Shown: positions 61,366 through 64,000 of the stretch, piece after piece
Layout of the letters: each line of letters opens with the position of its first letter
How positions within the stretch are numbered: the first letter of the stretch is position 1
Origin: Chromatiales bacterium
GTDB lineage: Bacteria > Pseudomonadota > Gammaproteobacteria > Chromatiales > Chromatiaceae
DNA: 64,000 nucleotides
Direction: 5' to 3'
Assembly (NCBI GenBank): GCA_028280505.1
Contig: JANQLO010000019.1
Location: 88,868-152,867, forward strand
Program-made: the position numbers and the translations under genes
Notes under the pieces: generated by a model
Database searches by the model: none
Seen by the model: the letters and a program-made list of their open reading frames with translations, nothing else
Told to the model about the DNA's origin: nothing

Positions 61366-63618
61366 TTAGAACCGGACCTTTCCTCCCAAGAAGAAGCCTC
61401 GCCCCTCACCCGGGATGAAGGCCGCCTGATCCGCCCGCGCCTGGTCTACGACGATCGTCGAGGCCGCGTAGGTCTCGTCAAATAGGTTCGTGATCTCGGC
61501 AACCAGGGAGAAGTGCTTCGTAGCGGCCCAATCGGCGCGCAGATCCACGACCGTATAAGGATCGGCATAGAGGGTGTTCATATTGTCCACCGGCGTTTTA
61601 TCCGGTATCCATCGGACAGTCCCGAGTAGCGCCAAATCGTGCAACGGCATCCAGTTCACCGCGGCGGTGATCACATTGCGCGGCGAACCGCCGAGGCGAT
61701 TGTCGCCGCGCACCGGATCGTCATCGAAGCGGAAATCCTGCCACGTCCAAGCCAGCCGCCCGGCCACGGTATCGCTGAGATCGCCATTCAGGCCAAACTC
61801 GAGCCCGGTGTGCAAGGTCTCGTCTGCGTTGATCGACGCCCGCGGCGCCGCCGACGCGTCGCGCAATGACAGGATTTCGTTTTCGACCCGGGAATGATAC
61901 GCAGTCACGTCCCAACCGAATCCGCGACGTTCGCCGCGCCAACCGATCTCGACGGTGTCGGCCTCTTGTGCCTCGAGGTCCGGTGTGGTGAACATCGCGG
62001 CGGTCGAGGTCGGCACGCCGGCACTCGGACGACCCGGCCCGGAGAAGGGCGTGCCGTTGATCCTGCCGATGAGATCGTCGTTGGTCGGAGGTTCGAAGCT
62101 ATGGGCGACCGAGGCCCAGGCCGTCTGGTTCTCCACGGGCTTCCAGGTGAACGCCAAGGCCCCGGTCCAACCGTCGTAATTCCGATCATAACTGGTGTCC
62201 TGGGCGGGCACCGTCCCGTCCGGCAGCCGCACGCTCGGCGCCATCGGGTTGAAACCGACAGTCGGCCGGGTACTGTCGGCCCAGCGGTCGTCGTTCTCAC
62301 GATTGGCCCAGGTGTAACCGACGGACGGAGACAGGAACAACGTCTCCCCCAGGGGGATGTTGGACCCCAAGTGGGCCGATATCGTGTAGGCGCTGAGTTC
62401 GCTATCCCCGAACTGCGGGCCGCGCTCGCCACCAACGTTGTGATAATTTTCCCGGTCGGCCTCTCCCGTTGCATAAAGCACCGTTGCTTCGAGCATCGGC
62501 AAACCCGCCACGTGATCCGGACGGAAGGCATAGCGCGCCGACAAGGTGCCGTCGATACCGTCGGTCACCCGCTCGCCCGACGAGATCGGGAAACGGAAAC
62601 TGTCGTCGGTTTGACTGAGACTGAAGCCCAAATCGTACACGTGATCGCGACGGTCGATGGTGGTGCGGACACCGGTCAGGATCTGGGTGGCCTCACGGCG
62701 CGGCTGATCGCGGGGGACGTTGGGCCCGGGATTGGTCGGGCTGCCCATGACGACGGTTGGCCCCGGATGCACGCTTTCCGGATCGCTGTCCAACGCATCC
62801 TCGGTCAACGGACCGGGAACGCTGAATGCCAGATCGGTATAGGACAGGAAAAGCTGGGTGGCGATGCCGTCGCCGTGCAGGATCTCGAGATTGCCGGCGG
62901 CGGCACCGCGTCGGGACGCGTTGTTTTCATCGCGATAGCCGTCACCTTCATCCCACTCGAATTGCACCAGGCCATTGACGTTTTGACCCATGAACGAGGT
63001 CTGCCCGGAGGCCGAGCGTTGTCCAAAACTGCCGGCGCCGAAACTGAACGCCGTATCCGGCGCGGTGGTGGCCGTGGGCGCAATGAAGTTGATCGCACCA
63101 CCCAACACCGAGGCGCCGAGCCGGTGTGCCGCCGGGCCGCGCCAAACCTCGATCGCGTCGGCCAGACCCGGCGCCGCCAGACCGGCGATGTAGGAACCGT
63201 CGGCACGGTTCACCGGCATGCCGTTTTGCAACACCAGAAGACCCCGTTCCGTCGGGCTCTGCTGCATACCCGATCCTCGAATCTGGAAACGCGGCTGATC
63301 GTTACCGCCGAAGAACTCCTGTACCACCACGCCCGGCACACCGATCATTGCATCGGCGAAATGAGGGGCCGGAATACCCTCGATATCTTCGGCGCCGACG
63401 ACCGCGGTGGCCCCCGGTGCTTCGGCGAAACCGTCTCGCAACGACTCGGCGCGTGTGACGCCGGCTTCCCCGGAAACGACAACCGGATCGAGTGTAATCA
63501 CCGCGCCGGGTTGCGCCGACTGAGCCAGCGCGGCGTGACCCGCGAATAGGGACACAACGGAAAGACCGGCGCAAATGGCGACATGCATGGGGTTGCGCAT
63601 CAGAATGGATCTAGACAT
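61366..63618 (-). CDS. TonB-dependent receptor (FecA/PvuA-like plug, no STN)
   Basis: 750 residues from MSRSILMRN (ATG 63616-63618, GGCAGGG upstream). Signal peptide ends near LAQ, TonB box-like ITLDPVVVSGE follows, then plug (FQIRGSGMQQSPTERGLLVL, QNGMPVNRADGSYIAG, LGASVLGGAINFIAP) and barrel ending KVRF. The plug wording resembles FecA-like citrate or carboxylate receptors. It lacks an STN domain and a sigma-factor neighbour; a Fur box lies upstream (63846). Confidence 0.9.
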   Translation of the reverse strand: MSRSILMRNPMHVAICAGLSVVSLFAGHAALAQSAQPGAVITLDPVVVSGEAGVTRAESLRDGFAEAPGATAVVGAEDIEGIPAPHFADAMIGVPGVVVQEFFGGNDQPRFQIRGSGMQQSPTERGLLVLQNGMPVNRADGSYIAGLAAPGLADAIEVWRGPAAHRLGASVLGGAINFIAPTATTAPDTAFSFGAGSFGQRSASGQTSFMGQNVNGLVQFEWDEGDGYRDENNASRRGAAAGNLEILHGDGIATQLFLSYTDLAFSVPGPLTEDALDSDPESVHPGPTVVMGSPTNPGPNVPRDQPRREATQILTGVRTTIDRRDHVYDLGFSLSQTDDSFRFPISSGERVTDGIDGTLSARYAFRPDHVAGLPMLEATVLYATGEADRENYHNVGGERGPQFGDSELSAYTISAHLGSNIPLGETLFLSPSVGYTWANRENDDRWADSTRPTVGFNPMAPSVRLPDGTVPAQDTSYDRNYDGWTGALAFTWKPVENQTAWASVAHSFEPPTNDDLIGRINGTPFSGPGRPSAGVPTSTAAMFTTPDLEAQEADTVEIGWRGERRGFGWDVTAYHSRVENEILSLRDASAAPRASINADETLHTGLEFGLNGDLSDTVAGRLAWTWQDFRFDDDPVRGDNRLGGSPRNVITAAVNWMPLHDLALLGTVRWIPDKTPVDNMNTLYADPYTVVDLRADWAATKHFSLVAEITNLFDETYAASTIVVDQARADQAAFIPGEGRGFFLGGKVRF

Positions 63619-63845
63619 TGTCTTGCCCTGCCATTCGATGAGAGAAAACGCGCGCAACGCCGCACGAATCAAAGCAATAGTCGCTGCCCGTGGTATGAAT
63701 CGCTAAAACGCATGGGTTTGCACCCGTAGCAGGTCGGTGCACATCTCGTTTGGTGTCCAAGGCCTTGTACTCCTGAGTGGGTTGCCGAACTGCTGGCGGC
63801 CTGGACCTGAACGGTGGGGTGGCTGGCAGAATGATTTCAAAGATA
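63619..63845. other. Leader of the last receptor
   Basis: 227 bases between Fur box and start codon, no gene recognised. Confidence 0.4.
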
Positions 63846-63864
63846 TTAAATGAAAATCATTCTC
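63846..63864. promoter_or_regulatory. Fur box upstream of the last receptor
   Basis: TTAAATGAAAATCATTCTC agrees with the Fur consensus at 14 of 19 positions by eye, with AAATCATT central. Confidence 0.6.
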
Positions 63865-63899
63865 ATCAAACATGACCAAAGTCAAGGACTCGAATTTAG

Positions 63900-64000
63900 G
63901 GCCTGTTAACACAAACTGAAGCGTTGCTGTTGTGCCTGAAAAAGCGCCAATCAAGGCGCGAGGCGCGACGTTTGGTCGCTCCAAATGAGCAACGAGCAAC
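63900..64000. repeat. Possible dispersed repeat running off the window
   Basis: GGGCCTGTTAACACAAACTG followed by GCGCCAATCAAGGCGCGAGG. The style is that of dispersed intergenic repeats seen in some gammaproteobacteria; no second copy is in this window, so this is tentative. Confidence 0.25.

Noticed and set aside
61894..63549. 551-codon plus-strand frame inside the last receptor
   Set aside because: Antisense to a receptor with full domain structure; Arg/Gly-rich translation without any domain.

Overview
The window is a chromosomal segment of a free-living gammaproteobacterium of moderately high GC. Support for this comes from an OxyR/AhpC pair, Fur-type boxes, FecI/FecR cell-surface signalling, a CsrA-like gene, DUF1111/imelysin/DUF1513 genes and PepSY-type reductases. 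Species and genus cannot be read from the sequence. Nearly all of the 64 kb is iron acquisition: eight TonB-dependent outer-membrane receptors, four FecI-type sigma factors with four FecR regulators, one complete TonB-ExbB-ExbD-ExbD set, a siderophore/haem-type FecBCDE importer, an orphan FbpC-like ATPase, three PepSY ferric-reductase modules and two AraC-type regulators.

Layout. 1-3.9 kb: operon of a di-haem oxidoreductase (cut by the window edge), a small lipoprotein, an imelysin-like lipoprotein, a Tat-exported DUF1513 protein and an Arg-rich protein. 4.4-8.0 kb: FbpC-like ATPase, cupin, small ORF, divergent ahpC/oxyR. 8.1-12.6 kb: five tightly packed genes (Tat-type solute-binding protein, four-helix membrane protein, permease, ATPase, NnrS) behind an FNR/DNR-type palindrome. 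12.8-20.6 kb: a TonB receptor, a FecBCDE-like importer with a DUF2218 gene, an AraC regulator and two small exported or membrane proteins. 21-29.4 kb: receptor, PepSY reductase and ExbB-ExbD-ExbD-TonB on the minus strand, interrupted by a RAYT element with terminal inverted repeats. 30.1-37.5 kb: a PepSY/DUF3649/DUF3325-fusion operon divergent from a FecI-FecR-receptor operon, with a Fur box between. 37.5-46.3 kb: a block between two RAYT remnants, with AraC, two receptors, FecR and FecI; its right half is visibly more AT-rich. 46.7-53.1 kb: a six-gene FecI-FecR-receptor-PepSY-DUF3649-DUF3325 operon. 53.2-59.3 kb: a FecI-FecR-receptor set split by an AbiEi/AbiEii toxin-antitoxin pair that sits between two ~242-bp direct repeats. 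59.8-64 kb: a CsrA-like protein with a long tail, a HutX fragment, a small exported protein and a last receptor.

How it works together: receptors import ferric siderophores or other iron chelates using the TonB-Exb machinery. FecI/FecR pairs (and probably the AraC proteins) switch on individual receptors when their ligand is present, and Fur boxes in front of the regulators tie this to iron starvation. PepSY membrane proteins probably reduce the iron in the periplasm, and ABC importers move iron or chelate across the inner membrane. Least explained by known biology: the ABC-NnrS operon, the CsrA-like fusion, the OxyR without its resolving cysteine, and the toxin-antitoxin insertion with its duplicated promoter.
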